DNA of 64,000 bases, taken from contig NZ_CP111043.1 of NCBI RefSeq assembly GCF_026250525.1, positions 1,477,421 to 1,541,420 on the forward strand. Direction: 5' to 3'. The notes beneath the pieces were generated by a model. The model saw only the letters and a program-made list of their open reading frames with translations, did no database searches and had not been told where the DNA came from. Of the stretch, positions 53,401 through 61,725 are shown piece after piece. This DNA comes from Chondrinema litorale (GTDB taxonomy: Bacteria > Bacteroidota > Bacteroidia > Cytophagales > Flammeovirgaceae). The position numbers were made by a program, and so were the translations under genes. Numbering within the stretch: position 1 is the stretch's first letter; the number at the start of each line of letters is the position of its first letter.

Positions 53401-53945
53401 GTATGGTTGGTCATGCTCTTTTACACGAAATTATTATTGAAAAGAAAATTACCGATCTGGTAAGAATTATGGAGCTGCTCAATTACGGCATTATAAAAGC
53501 CCTTAAACAAAAAGAATTAGGTAATAGAGACGGCATGGATATTTGCATGGTTGCTATTGAAGAATCTCCAAAGCAAGCACCTAAAATCACTTTTTGTGGA
53601 GCTAAAAGACCATTATATTATTATGACCTGCAAACGCATCAGTTAAATACCTTAAAAGGTAGCAGAAAATCTATTGGAGGCAGGCAGACTCAAAGCAAAA
53701 AGTATGAAGCTGAAAATGTACCATTGCCCGAAGGAGGCATTCTTTACCTATCTACTGATGGAATAGTTGATCAGCACAATAAAGAGAAAGAAAAACTTGG
53801 GTCTTTCAACCTTATAAATACTTTAGGAAAAATTGGCAACTACTCATTAACAGAACAAAAGGCAGCCATTAAAACCCTCCTACAAGAACATCAAAAAGAT
53901 GTTGAACAAAGGGATGACATAACCTTATTGGCTATTAAAATTTAA
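50499..53945 (+). CDS. Propeller sensor with SpoIIE phosphatase output
   Basis: 1148 aa. The start is a TTG at 50499 giving a normal signal peptide (MKAIILSILLFLLQVSEVLS); no ATG is available. Residues about 25-690 are two-component-regulator propeller repeats (FLWFGTQDGLNRYDG, IWIATRSGGLNRFDP, and others), then a Y_Y_Y domain (YAYKLENFDAEWNEIG), one membrane helix (about 827-845), a coiled coil, and a PP2C/SpoIIE domain (about 900-1148) with DCTGHGVPGGFMSM and QRDDITLLAIKI. It senses an outside ligand and dephosphorylates a cytosolic partner, probably an anti-sigma antagonist. No partner is in the window. Confidence 0.92.
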   Translation: MKAIILSILLFLLQVSEVLSQENSLRFEKFTIEDGLTQSTIRCILQDKKGFLWFGTQDGLNRYDGYQFEQFHFDPNKLNSLSNNFIHSLYEDHEGIIWIATRSGGLNRFDPSTQKFSNYQHTDSNPSTIASNHISSIFEDDKHNLWIGTNQGLSYFQRNTKSFTNYHFSFPDSTDKVISAIAQTDSESIWLATSNGIIQFDISKRKVVSLINTFENKEGQIESFSAYSFLKEDEILWVGTNRGLLAFDSFKNEAELFWQPVNKNLPITSIAKEKRSNLWLATAGEGAFCYELGNKQLKQFKHVDENDNTLADDYIYDVFIDHSGIIWLGTYNGVSKHDPSFQIFQTISQHYSDSNSLSENNVRGIATSKDSLLWIATRGGGINIYKASKHIASLSKNKWSTPSILDSRVEGIYIDNEGTVWAGTQNGLSKINYQIDKDGNIDFLVKNYRTPSNINNYNSANHIHEIYEDSKGRLWLGSTHGLLKFDKTKEQFSIYQDNKNDIKGLKGNYVRAILEDQNGYLWVGTSEGLNRLYFGESGMLTPVFEHFVHENWNENSLSYNYVRTLYEDKSGNIWIGTAGGGLNKLSIKETNGNETFSFTRYSQKDGLPNNSIYGVLSDKNDNLWISTNRELSCFDTNAEKFKNYGIKDGLQNNEFNQGAYHQDKRGNLYFGGLNGLSYFHPDDIKENTYIPPIVITGFKLFNQSLRPEETLSRNRPYLVKDISETREIHLKHNENVISFEFAALNFRHPEHNQYAYKLENFDAEWNEIGSKRVATYTNLPAGKYTLKIRASNNDHIWNNEGTSLDLIVEPPFWEQLWFRTLGLMLLFGGAFISHRLRTKRIKEENYKLEKLVDLRTKELLQEKHKVEEGKKVLELKNYEIELQKKELELSHKKITDSIRYAETIQQSVLPETKLLDQVLQDYFLFYQPKDIVSGDFYWVSKTKNHESIIKIIAVIDCTGHGVPGGFMSMVGHALLHEIIIEKKITDLVRIMELLNYGIIKALKQKELGNRDGMDICMVAIEESPKQAPKITFCGAKRPLYYYDLQTHQLNTLKGSRKSIGGRQTQSKKYEAENVPLPEGGILYLSTDGIVDQHNKEKEKLGSFNLINTLGKIGNYSLTEQKAAIKTLLQEHQKDVEQRDDITLLAIKI

Positions 53946-54731
53946 TTTTTCCTTAGTTTTTTTAATTTTGTTTCTCTAATAAATATATCGTGTAATTAAG
54001 CCACACATTTTACCATAATTTGTGTAGCAAATTACATATTACTTCAATTCGTGTTGATTTAAAGTTCTAAGTCTAAATTCCAAAGACTTCCTTTTTATTC
54101 GGCTAAGATTACCTTTCAGTTCGTGAATCTTGTTCTCTAGTCTCTCTAGTACTTCAAATACTGATTGATTTTGGTCATTCTCTTGTAATCTGTTCATACG
54201 ATCTAGCATGTTCTAAAAATCGGTATCAAAAAAATTATTATAGCTGATTGGATATACTAATATCTATATAATTATTTTCAGCAAAAAGTACGCGAGAATG
54301 TCCTACTTCATTGTTTAGGATTGTTTACAATGTATTAATAGAATTTTTCCTTCATATTAAGATATCAAGAATTGCATTTATAACTACTTTTATAACACTG
54401 CTGATGAATAAATTAGGGATGAGTGATTACTTAAAAGTAAGTATAATTAACTTGTGTTTTCTCAAAAACCACAATAAAAAACAACTAATTGATTATCAAT
54501 TAATTAAATCCAATAATTAATGATCAAAAATTAGCATTAATGCCAAAATTTAGATAAACTGTTTAAAAAAGACTAAAGAGAAAAACTCTTTTAATAGACA
54601 TATTTATGATTAAACAATTAACTACAAATAATGCATATTGTACTTTTCCTTGATAAGGTCTATTTCACCCATTTACAAATAATTGCATTCATTAACATCT
54701 TCAAAATGCAGAAAAGTGAAAATTTGGAGAA
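53946..54731. other. Long AT-rich gap, one possible mini-gene
   Basis: About 790 nt between a plus-strand gene and a minus-strand gene (convergent). The only ORF I can partly support is the 56-aa minus-strand frame at 54039-54209. A 69-aa plus frame at 54311-54520 looks random in composition. No strong terminator was found. Confidence 0.4.
54039..54209 (-). CDS. Possible 56-aa coiled-coil mini-protein
   Basis: ATG at 54209 to TAA at 54039. The sequence has a clean heptad pattern (VFEVLERLENKIHELKGNL) and a basic tail (RIKRKSLEFRLRTL), which is unusual for a random AT-rich frame. I see no promoter or terminator that fits. Similar in style to the mini-proteins at 21 kb but not alignable with them by eye. 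Confidence 0.4.
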   Translation of the reverse strand: MLDRMNRLQENDQNQSVFEVLERLENKIHELKGNLSRIKRKSLEFRLRTLNQHELK

Positions 54732-56987
54732 TTACATATTTTGATCTGTAAGTAAAGCTTTTAGCTTTTGAAGAGTTCTCTGGTTTGCAGGATAATTAAT
54801 GGCGTTATAAATACTATTTTTTTCAGGAGTGGTCAGCCTCCAACTTAATGAAGCATACTCTTCATTAATAGCTTTACGCATTTCTGGAGGGCTAAGTTGA
54901 TACTCAAATTCCAATAGCCAGAATTTTTTATCTAGCCACTCTTCTGCATATTCGATGTCATAGTCGTTTTCAACATCTTGCAGTAGTGTGAGGTTACCCA
55001 TAACATGAGTAAATGGAGTAATTATGCTTTCAAAAAATGGTTTGTAATGATGAGATTGTATGCTATTTCCTTTTTGCGAGTCTCTAATAGAAACTAACAC
55101 CACTCCCGATGTATTTTCATTAATCCATTCTCTAAATACATAAATGAACTGCAATGCATCGTCTATTCCGAAATTATCAAACAAACCAGCATCTACAATT
55201 TCCATTGGTGGTTCGCTGGGCAACACAATATTGGGTGTCACATATGGGAACGTGGCATTCATTCGCAAAGCTGTGAGAAACCTAATACTATCAGCCTCTT
55301 GTTTTTCAAAAAATCTGCTAAACTCTATTCCTCTTATTTGTGGTCTGCTGGTAGCTCCACCTAAACCTCTACACATATAAGAAACTCCCTGAGAGGAGAC
55401 GAATAACCTTCGACTATCATTTACAATTGTAGGGCTTAAAATCATCAAAGGCATATCTGCTTTGCCTTCTGGCATCTTGTAATAAGAAAGAGATTTAGAA
55501 AGCAGATTATCTGTATCTCGTAGAATTTTTTGTTCTAGTGCGTATCCTCTGTCTTTATAATAGCTTTTGCCTCCCAACTTAAACTTCTGAAACCTGAAAA
55601 AGAAGTCACCAACCACCATGGTAAAAATCATGGGGTTGAGTTTATCTTTACTCATGTTGTCAAAATATAATTTATCATTTAGATCGATCGAATCTCCTAA
55701 AAACTTATTATAATATAATTCTCGGTAATACGCAGCACCAATTAATCCACCAGAGGAACCTGTCATTAGTGTGGTTTTATCCATGAGTTTTCCATTTAAT
55801 GCACTATCAACTACTTGCAATGTTCTCATAGTCCAAGCCGCAGCTCTCTGCCCACCCCCACTCATGCATAAGATTACCATTTTAGGTTTCTCTTTGTTAG
55901 ATTGTTTATTCTTCCAGCTTTCTAAAATAGTTTTAGTTGCTTTAATATCTTTCCAGATATTATTTGAATTAGGCAGCATACTTATTCTATGTCTGTTGTA
56001 AATAGCTCTTGTTTCATAAGACATTCCAAAGGCCTGATGATAAAGCTTTTGGGGCATGTATTCTGCAATTACCGAAACTATAATTACTGTAAAAAGAAAA
56101 ATACCCAAAGCCCAGTCTTTTAGCCAATAATGAACTCCTCCGGTAAAAAGTAAAAGAATAGAAAACAGAATGAGTGTACTCGCAGCAGCCGGAATTTGCA
56201 TAAAAGAAAAATCTCTAAGCAAACCTAAACTCAAGATAATTAATAAAGCTACTAGCTGAATAATTAAGGCATTTAACTGATTTTGATCAAACACCTTCAT
56301 TATACTTTCCTTATTAGCGGGTATGTTGTTACTAACTTGTTTAAATGAAAATGGAAAATGAAAGTAAGAGGTAATTACCACCTTTTCTTTTTTAGACTTA
56401 TTGATTTTATCCATCAGGTTTACCCTTTGCAAAGGACTCTTTCTTACCTTACTATCAACATTTTCTGCAATGTGTTTAAAAAGATTGATGTTAGTTGCTT
56501 TAAAGTAAAATACCGAAAACAAAATAGTAGATATTAAGCCAGACAAAAAGCCACTAACCAAAACTATAATCTCAAAAGTATTATGTAATTCTACCTCTAA
56601 CTGGAAACAAACAATTTGCACAAGATAATAGATGGTAAAAACCAAAGGAATTATACTGTTATTCTCACAAAACTTAATAAAAGGAGCTCTTAAAGAAGCT
56701 AAAAACTTATATCTGTAAGCAAAAAGGATATAACAGGTTATGTGGTATGCCATTATAAATTTACCCCAAGCAAACCCCATAAAGAAGAAGCTGAAGAAAT
56801 TGATTTTATCTAAATATTCTGGATCGAGAAACAGATATTTAACCCCTAATCCTCCACCTAGACTACCACTTACAAAGCCCCACAAAACTATCCAGTAGCT
56901 TAAAAGAAAAAGGTTTTTCTTTAATTGATAAATTAATAAATGGATAGGAAACGAAAAGATGATCCTATAAAAAAAATACTTCAACAC
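54732..56987 (-). CDS. Membrane-anchored patatin-like phospholipase
   Basis: 751 aa. The first about 310 residues hold some eight membrane helices. The patatin domain follows: oxyanion loop SGGGQRAA (376-383), nucleophile Ser412 in GSSGG, and catalytic Asp599 in VDAGLFDNFG. So a lipid acyl hydrolase is fixed to the membrane with its catalytic part in the cytosol. The start is GTG at 56987 (TTG follows); no ATG is nearby. Monocistronic by spacing. Confidence 0.85.
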   Translation of the reverse strand: MLKYFFYRIIFSFPIHLLIYQLKKNLFLLSYWIVLWGFVSGSLGGGLGVKYLFLDPEYLDKINFFSFFFMGFAWGKFIMAYHITCYILFAYRYKFLASLRAPFIKFCENNSIIPLVFTIYYLVQIVCFQLEVELHNTFEIIVLVSGFLSGLISTILFSVFYFKATNINLFKHIAENVDSKVRKSPLQRVNLMDKINKSKKEKVVITSYFHFPFSFKQVSNNIPANKESIMKVFDQNQLNALIIQLVALLIILSLGLLRDFSFMQIPAAASTLILFSILLLFTGGVHYWLKDWALGIFLFTVIIVSVIAEYMPQKLYHQAFGMSYETRAIYNRHRISMLPNSNNIWKDIKATKTILESWKNKQSNKEKPKMVILCMSGGGQRAAAWTMRTLQVVDSALNGKLMDKTTLMTGSSGGLIGAAYYRELYYNKFLGDSIDLNDKLYFDNMSKDKLNPMIFTMVVGDFFFRFQKFKLGGKSYYKDRGYALEQKILRDTDNLLSKSLSYYKMPEGKADMPLMILSPTIVNDSRRLFVSSQGVSYMCRGLGGATSRPQIRGIEFSRFFEKQEADSIRFLTALRMNATFPYVTPNIVLPSEPPMEIVDAGLFDNFGIDDALQFIYVFREWINENTSGVVLVSIRDSQKGNSIQSHHYKPFFESIITPFTHVMGNLTLLQDVENDYDIEYAEEWLDKKFWLLEFEYQLSPPEMRKAINEEYASLSWRLTTPEKNSIYNAINYPANQRTLQKLKALLTDQNM

Positions 56988-57163
56988 AGTTAAAAAAATT
57001 GATTGGGAATTGTCTGTACATAACGCAGCTAGTCATAAAAAAATATGAATTATGGGTAAGAGAATTTAAGCTCTACCTTCACAAACTGGTTAGTTTAAAT
57101 TTGATAATCAATCAATTACCTCATATACACAACAACTTTGAAATAAGATATGATCACTTCAAA

Positions 57164-57194
57164 TAAAAAAAGCCACTCTATCGTGAGTAGCTTT
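57164..57194 (-). terminator. Terminator of the short acyl-CoA dehydrogenase gene
   Basis: On the minus strand AAAAGCTACTC pairs with GAGTGGCTTTT with one bulge, followed by more T residues. It ends the gene at 57220-58359. Confidence 0.75.
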
Positions 57195-57219
57195 TCATTT
57201 ATGTTTTAGAGAATGTTAT

Positions 57220-58359
57220 TTACTTTAATATCGCACGTGAAATTACTATTTTTTGAATCTCGCTAGTTCCTTCACCAATTGTGCACAGCTTACAATCTCT
57301 ATAATATTTTTCAACCGGATAATCTTTTGTAAAGCCGTAACCTCCAAAAATCTGAACTGCCTCATTAGCCACCTTCACTGCTACTTCTGAAGCATAAAGT
57401 TTTGCCATAGCAGAATACTTGGTTACATATTCACCTTTATTTTTCATCTCAGCAGCTTGATAGGTAAGCAATCGGGCAGCTTCTACTTCTGTTGCCATTT
57501 CTGCCAGTTTAAATGAAATTCCCTGAAAAGAAGCTATTGGTTTATTAAACTGTTGTCTTTCTTTTGAATATTCAATTGAATGCTCCAAAGCTCCTTGAGC
57601 AATTCCTAGACTTAAAGCAGCAATAGAAATTCTACCTCCATCCAATATTTTCATGGCTTGTATAAACCCTTCTCCTACTTTACCTAAAATATTATCTTTA
57701 TGCACCATGCAATTATCAAAAATGAGCTCTGTAGTTTCTGAAGAACGCATTCCAAGTTTATCTTCCTTTCTGCCAGAATAAAAACCCTGCGTGCCTTTTT
57801 CAATAACGAATGCAGTCATTCCATGAGAATCACCTTTTTCTCCAGTACGCACAATTACTACTGCTAAATTTCCACTTTTACCATGAGTAATAAAGTTTTT
57901 AGATCCATTCAAAATCCAGTAATCACCATCTTCTTTGGCAATGGTTCTCATATTTGCAGAATCTGAACCTGTATTTGGTTCTGTAAGTCCCCACGCTCCT
58001 ATCCATTCACCTGATGCTAGTTTAGGTAACCAATTCTGTTTTTGTGTTTCACTTCCAAATTGTAAAATATGGTTTGTACATAAAGAGTTATGAGCAGCTA
58101 AAGATAATCCTACTCCAGGATCGTACTTTGCAAGCTCTGAGATTGCTGTTACATACTCGATATAACCAAAACCAGAACCGCCATATTCGGTAGGCACTAA
58201 AATACCCATAAGGCCTAGTTCACCAAGTTCTTTAAAAATGTTTATCGGGAAAACTTGTTCGTCATCCCATTCTTTGCGGTAAGGTTCAATATTGCGTTCT
58301 GCAAAATCTCTTACCATTTGTGACACCATCTCGTTAGTCTCTTTTGTTGTTGCTTCCAT
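57220..58359 (-). CDS. Acyl-CoA dehydrogenase, short/branched-chain type
   Basis: 379 aa, classical length. FAD motifs GAWGLTEPNTGSDSANMRT and WILNGSKNFITHG; C-terminal motif QIFGGYGFTKDYPVEKYYRD and the catalytic Glu in IGEGTSEIQKIVI, as in butyryl-CoA and short-chain enzymes. It uses electron-transfer flavoprotein. The etf genes are not here. It is distinct from the 599-aa enzyme at 35938, so the genome has at least two ACAD types. Confidence 0.95.
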   Translation of the reverse strand: MEATTKETNEMVSQMVRDFAERNIEPYRKEWDDEQVFPINIFKELGELGLMGILVPTEYGGSGFGYIEYVTAISELAKYDPGVGLSLAAHNSLCTNHILQFGSETQKQNWLPKLASGEWIGAWGLTEPNTGSDSANMRTIAKEDGDYWILNGSKNFITHGKSGNLAVVIVRTGEKGDSHGMTAFVIEKGTQGFYSGRKEDKLGMRSSETTELIFDNCMVHKDNILGKVGEGFIQAMKILDGGRISIAALSLGIAQGALEHSIEYSKERQQFNKPIASFQGISFKLAEMATEVEAARLLTYQAAEMKNKGEYVTKYSAMAKLYASEVAVKVANEAVQIFGGYGFTKDYPVEKYYRDCKLCTIGEGTSEIQKIVISRAILK

Positions 58360-58539
58360 ATTTATTTTATTAATTTTTGGTTGAAGGAACTCGCCTTCAT
58401 ATATACATTTAAGGTTAAGGATTTGTTCTGATTGCCACCAGTTTTCATAACATATAAAAATACAATTTTTAGTAATGATAAACTTGTATAATTTTTTGAT
58501 CCTGAGTTAATTTATTTCAACGAATTATGTATTTCTTTA

Positions 58540-59544
58540 TTAAACCTTATAGGCCCTACCTTTCCATTCCACCTCTCTGGAAAAAGTGTATGAAGAAATT
58601 AAAAGAAATGACAATGCTTGATGGTAAACATCAAATAATAAAACGTACTTTAATAATGGTATTTGATCCGTTTGTGTAATTATAAAAGATGTAAGTATAG
58701 TTACTAGCAAAAACCTACACACAAATAATGTAAGCGCCACTATTGGAAAGAAAAAAAGCATTAGTAAAACAAAAGGGAGAAATAATGCATCTAATACCAA
58801 AGCCCATTTCAAATACCATTTAATCTGCATTGCTCCATGCATCCACCTTTTTCTTTGTTTAAGTAATAATGGCAGACTTTCTACTGGTATGGTTATCCCT
58901 GCTGGCACTTTATAAAATGGATGGGCAAACGTCCAACCCTTATTAACCACTTGCTGAAATAATTCAAAATCTTCTGTAATCGAAAAAGGAATTTTTTCAT
59001 ATCCGCCAGTTTCCAAATAAGCTTCTTTACTGATAAGCATATTGTTACCTAAACTGGTTACAGGAATATTCAATTGAGCCATTAAATAAATTTGAGCTTG
59101 GGCATTTAACCAATCTATTGCCTGTAATGCAGAAAATATTGAATTACTTTTAGGTATTGTATACCCTGTTACAATCCCAACTCTTTTTTTTGCAAAATTC
59201 ATCATACCCTCAATCCAGTTGATAGGCAAATGCATATCTGCATCTGTTACTAAAAAAAAGTCTCCGGTTGCAACTTCTGCCAGATGTGCCAACACATTGG
59301 CTTTACCTCTTGCCTCGCCTTTAAAACCATTTATATGAATGAGTTTAAAATTTGGTAGCGAATCAATAAAGGACTCAACAAGTTCCACGGTGTTATCGGT
59401 TGATTGGTCATTCCCAATTAATACTTCGAAACATTCTTTAGGATAATTTTGCGCTAGTAATGTTGATAAACAAGCAATAATATTCTCTTCTTCATCTCTT
59501 ACTGCAACAAAAACGCTGACCAATGGAAACTTTTTTTCTTTCAA
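58540..59544 (-). CDS. Family 2 glycosyltransferase, membrane-bound
   Basis: 334 aa. GT-A fold: PLVSVFVAVRDEEENI, then GNDQSTDNT, the metal-binding VTDADMHLP, acceptor motif PFSITEDFELFQQ and the processive-type KQRKRWMHG. Two to three C-terminal membrane helices (about 245-290, 300-320). It adds a sugar to a lipid or polymer at the inner membrane; the sugar is unknown. The start is TTG at 59544; no ATG lies between it and the fold. Divergent from the Ldh2 gene. Confidence 0.9.
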   Translation of the reverse strand: MKEKKFPLVSVFVAVRDEEENIIACLSTLLAQNYPKECFEVLIGNDQSTDNTVELVESFIDSLPNFKLIHINGFKGEARGKANVLAHLAEVATGDFFLVTDADMHLPINWIEGMMNFAKKRVGIVTGYTIPKSNSIFSALQAIDWLNAQAQIYLMAQLNIPVTSLGNNMLISKEAYLETGGYEKIPFSITEDFELFQQVVNKGWTFAHPFYKVPAGITIPVESLPLLLKQRKRWMHGAMQIKWYLKWALVLDALFLPFVLLMLFFFPIVALTLFVCRFLLVTILTSFIITQTDQIPLLKYVLLFDVYHQALSFLLISSYTFSREVEWKGRAYKV

Positions 59545-59654
59545 ATCGACTAAATTGCAAGCAGGTTAAAAAATTAGTTGAATAAATTCTGAGGGTTAAA
59601 ACTAGAAATTTTATTCAAAACTAAATCAAGTGAACAGACCTTAACAGAAGAATT

Positions 59655-60722
59655 ATGTACGATTATAAAAAGCTTGAAAATTTTTGCAAAAATGTATTTA
59701 TAAGTATTGGCTGTAGCGAAGAAGATGCTGCATTAGCTGCCGAAGTGCTTATTAGTGCAGATTTAAGAGGTGTAGATTCTCATGGCGTTGCCAGATTAAT
59801 CGGTTATGTGAGATTGTGGGAAAAAGACAGAATAAATCCAAAGCCGAACATAAAAGTTATTCATGAAACACCCAGTACGGCTGTAGTAGATGCAGATAAA
59901 GCACTTGGCTTAGTAGCTGCCCCTAAAGTAATGGACATAGCAATGGAAAAGGCAGAAAAAGCCGGTACTTGCTGGATATCTGTAAAAAACTCTAACCACT
60001 TTGGTATTGCGGGCTACCATGCCATGAAAGCACTTTCTAAAGATATGATTGGTATGGCAATGACAAATGCAAGCCCCTTAGTTGCTCCTACTTTTTCAAA
60101 AGAAAGACTACTAGGGACAAATCCTATTGCGGTTGCCATTCCTTCTGGTAACGAAGCACCATTTGTAGCAGACTTTGCTACTACTACAGTTGCCAATGGT
60201 AAATTAGAAATTCTTCAAAGAAAAAACGAAAATGCACCAGAAGGCTGGGTTCAAGATAGAGATGGTGATCCAACAACCAATGCTTCTGCAGTAAAAGAAG
60301 GTGGCGCATTATTGCCTTTAGGTGGCGATAGAGTTCATGGTAGTCACAAAGGATATTGTTTGGGTTCTGTAGTTGATATTTTCTCGGCTGTACTTTCGGG
60401 TGCAGGTTATGGCCCTTGGGCTCCACCATTTGTGAGCTTCCTCCCATTACCAGAAAAACCAGTTGGTGAAGGATTAGGCCATTTCTTTGGAGTAATGAGA
60501 ATTGATGCCTTTAGGCCTGCTAATGAATTTAAGCAGCATATGGATAATTGGATAAAACGCTTTAAATCTGCGGAAACAGTAGAAGGAGAAGAAAGAGTTT
60601 TAATTCCGGGAGAGCCAGAAACCGAAATGGAAAAAGAGCGAAAAGAGAAGGGAATTCCTTTATTGCCTCCTGTTATTAAGGATCTAAAGACCCTTGCCGA
60701 CAAGTTTGGAATAAAAATTTAA
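59655..60722 (+). CDS. Ldh2-family malate/L-lactate dehydrogenase-like enzyme
   Basis: 355 aa. Family motifs: ADLRGVDSHGVARLIGYV, VKNSNHFGIAGYHAM, MTNASPLVAPTFSKERLLGTNP and GSHKGYCLGSVVDIFSAVLSG. NAD(P)H-dependent reduction of a 2-oxo acid; members act on malate, lactate, ureidoglycolate or pyrroline carboxylates, so the substrate is open. Monocistronic. Confidence 0.93.
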   Translation: MYDYKKLENFCKNVFISIGCSEEDAALAAEVLISADLRGVDSHGVARLIGYVRLWEKDRINPKPNIKVIHETPSTAVVDADKALGLVAAPKVMDIAMEKAEKAGTCWISVKNSNHFGIAGYHAMKALSKDMIGMAMTNASPLVAPTFSKERLLGTNPIAVAIPSGNEAPFVADFATTTVANGKLEILQRKNENAPEGWVQDRDGDPTTNASAVKEGGALLPLGGDRVHGSHKGYCLGSVVDIFSAVLSGAGYGPWAPPFVSFLPLPEKPVGEGLGHFFGVMRIDAFRPANEFKQHMDNWIKRFKSAETVEGEERVLIPGEPETEMEKERKEKGIPLLPPVIKDLKTLADKFGIKI

Positions 60723-60749
60723 AAAAAATAAAATATTTTTTACTGAAAG

Positions 60750-60780
60750 TTTGAATAATAAAAACAAGCTCATATATTTG
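60750..60780 (+). promoter_or_regulatory. tRNA-Thr promoter
   Basis: TTTG (60750-60753), exactly 19 nt, then TATATTTG (60773-60780): a perfect match to the Bacteroidota housekeeping promoter. Predicted start near 60787, about 23 nt before the mature tRNA. Confidence 0.8.
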
Positions 60781-60809
60781 CATTCGCTTTTCAAAAGCAG
60801 TTAAGCAAA

Positions 60810-60882
<73 letters not shown>

Positions 60883-60890
60883 CATCTCCA

Positions 60891-60928
60891 AAGCACTTAA
60901 AGAAAATTCTTTAAGTGCTTTTTTTTAT
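60891..60928 (+). terminator. Terminator of tRNA-Thr
   Basis: A 12-bp perfect stem (60891-60902 with 60909-60920) followed by eight T residues. Confidence 0.9.
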
Positions 60929-61026
60929 TTATCCCCCCCCTCATTCCTATCGATTTTACCTTTCAATAAAAACTTTACTTCTCTATCATTCTTTTCAGAT
61001 CAAAAATTATTTGGTAATTTCGACCT

Positions 61027-61725
61027 GTGAATGACTATCTATTATTTGTCGACACGGAAACGTCCGGGTTGCCAAAAGACTGGGATAAACCCTATTCCGA
61101 TAGAGATAACTGGCCATTTATCGTACAGATAGCTTGGTCTATTTACACAAAAGACGGAAAAGAGGTTAAATATGAAAATCATTTTATTGAAGACAAAGAT
61201 TATGAAATCCTTGAGGCTTCTAGAGAAATTCATGGTATCACCCATGAGTTTCTGCAAAAACATGGAAAAGACAGGGGTAACGTAATGAAAATATTATTGG
61301 CTGACTTAAAGAAGTATCAGCCATTGGTGGTGAGTCATTTTATTCAACTTGACTTCCATATGCTAAGTGTAGGTTTTTACAGGGCTGGACTTGAAAACCC
61401 TTTATTGGTTTTGCCTAAGTTTTGCACTATGCAACTTACATATGGATTTGTTCACTATAATCATCATAAATTTTTACGATTAGGTGAACTTTACCAAAGG
61501 TTATTTAATTCGCCACTCGATAACCAACATAATGCATTGGCAGATGCCCAGGCCGTAGCCAAGTGCTTTTTTGAATTAAAAAGAAAAGGAGACATTACTG
61601 ATAAAGTCATTCAAAATCAGAACAAACCAAAAGCTTGGAAGTTTAATATCTTCCAGAAAGAAGGTTTTGGCTTTGTAATTCTGATACTTTTTATACTTTC
61701 TCTTTATATCATCCACCTTCTATGA
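61027..61725 (+). CDS. DEDDh 3'-5' exonuclease with C-terminal membrane helix
   Basis: 232 aa. DnaQ-type exonuclease motifs: FVDTETSGLP (Exo I), SHFIQLDFHML (Exo II), and DNQHNALADAQAVAKCF (Exo III with His). A single hydrophobic helix at the end (FVILILFILSLYIIHLL, about 214-231) would fix it to the membrane, which is unusual for a DnaQ-fold enzyme. The start is GTG at 61027; no ATG is in frame before Exo I. The stop overlaps the next start as ATGA, so the two are translated together. Confidence 0.88.
   Translation: MNDYLLFVDTETSGLPKDWDKPYSDRDNWPFIVQIAWSIYTKDGKEVKYENHFIEDKDYEILEASREIHGITHEFLQKHGKDRGNVMKILLADLKKYQPLVVSHFIQLDFHMLSVGFYRAGLENPLLVLPKFCTMQLTYGFVHYNHHKFLRLGELYQRLFNSPLDNQHNALADAQAVAKCFFELKRKGDITDKVIQNQNKPKAWKFNIFQKEGFGFVILILFILSLYIIHLL

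Noticed and set aside
54311..54520. 69-aa plus-strand frame in the 54 kb gap
   Set aside because: Random-looking AT-driven composition, no promoter, no terminator, no coiled-coil or membrane logic.
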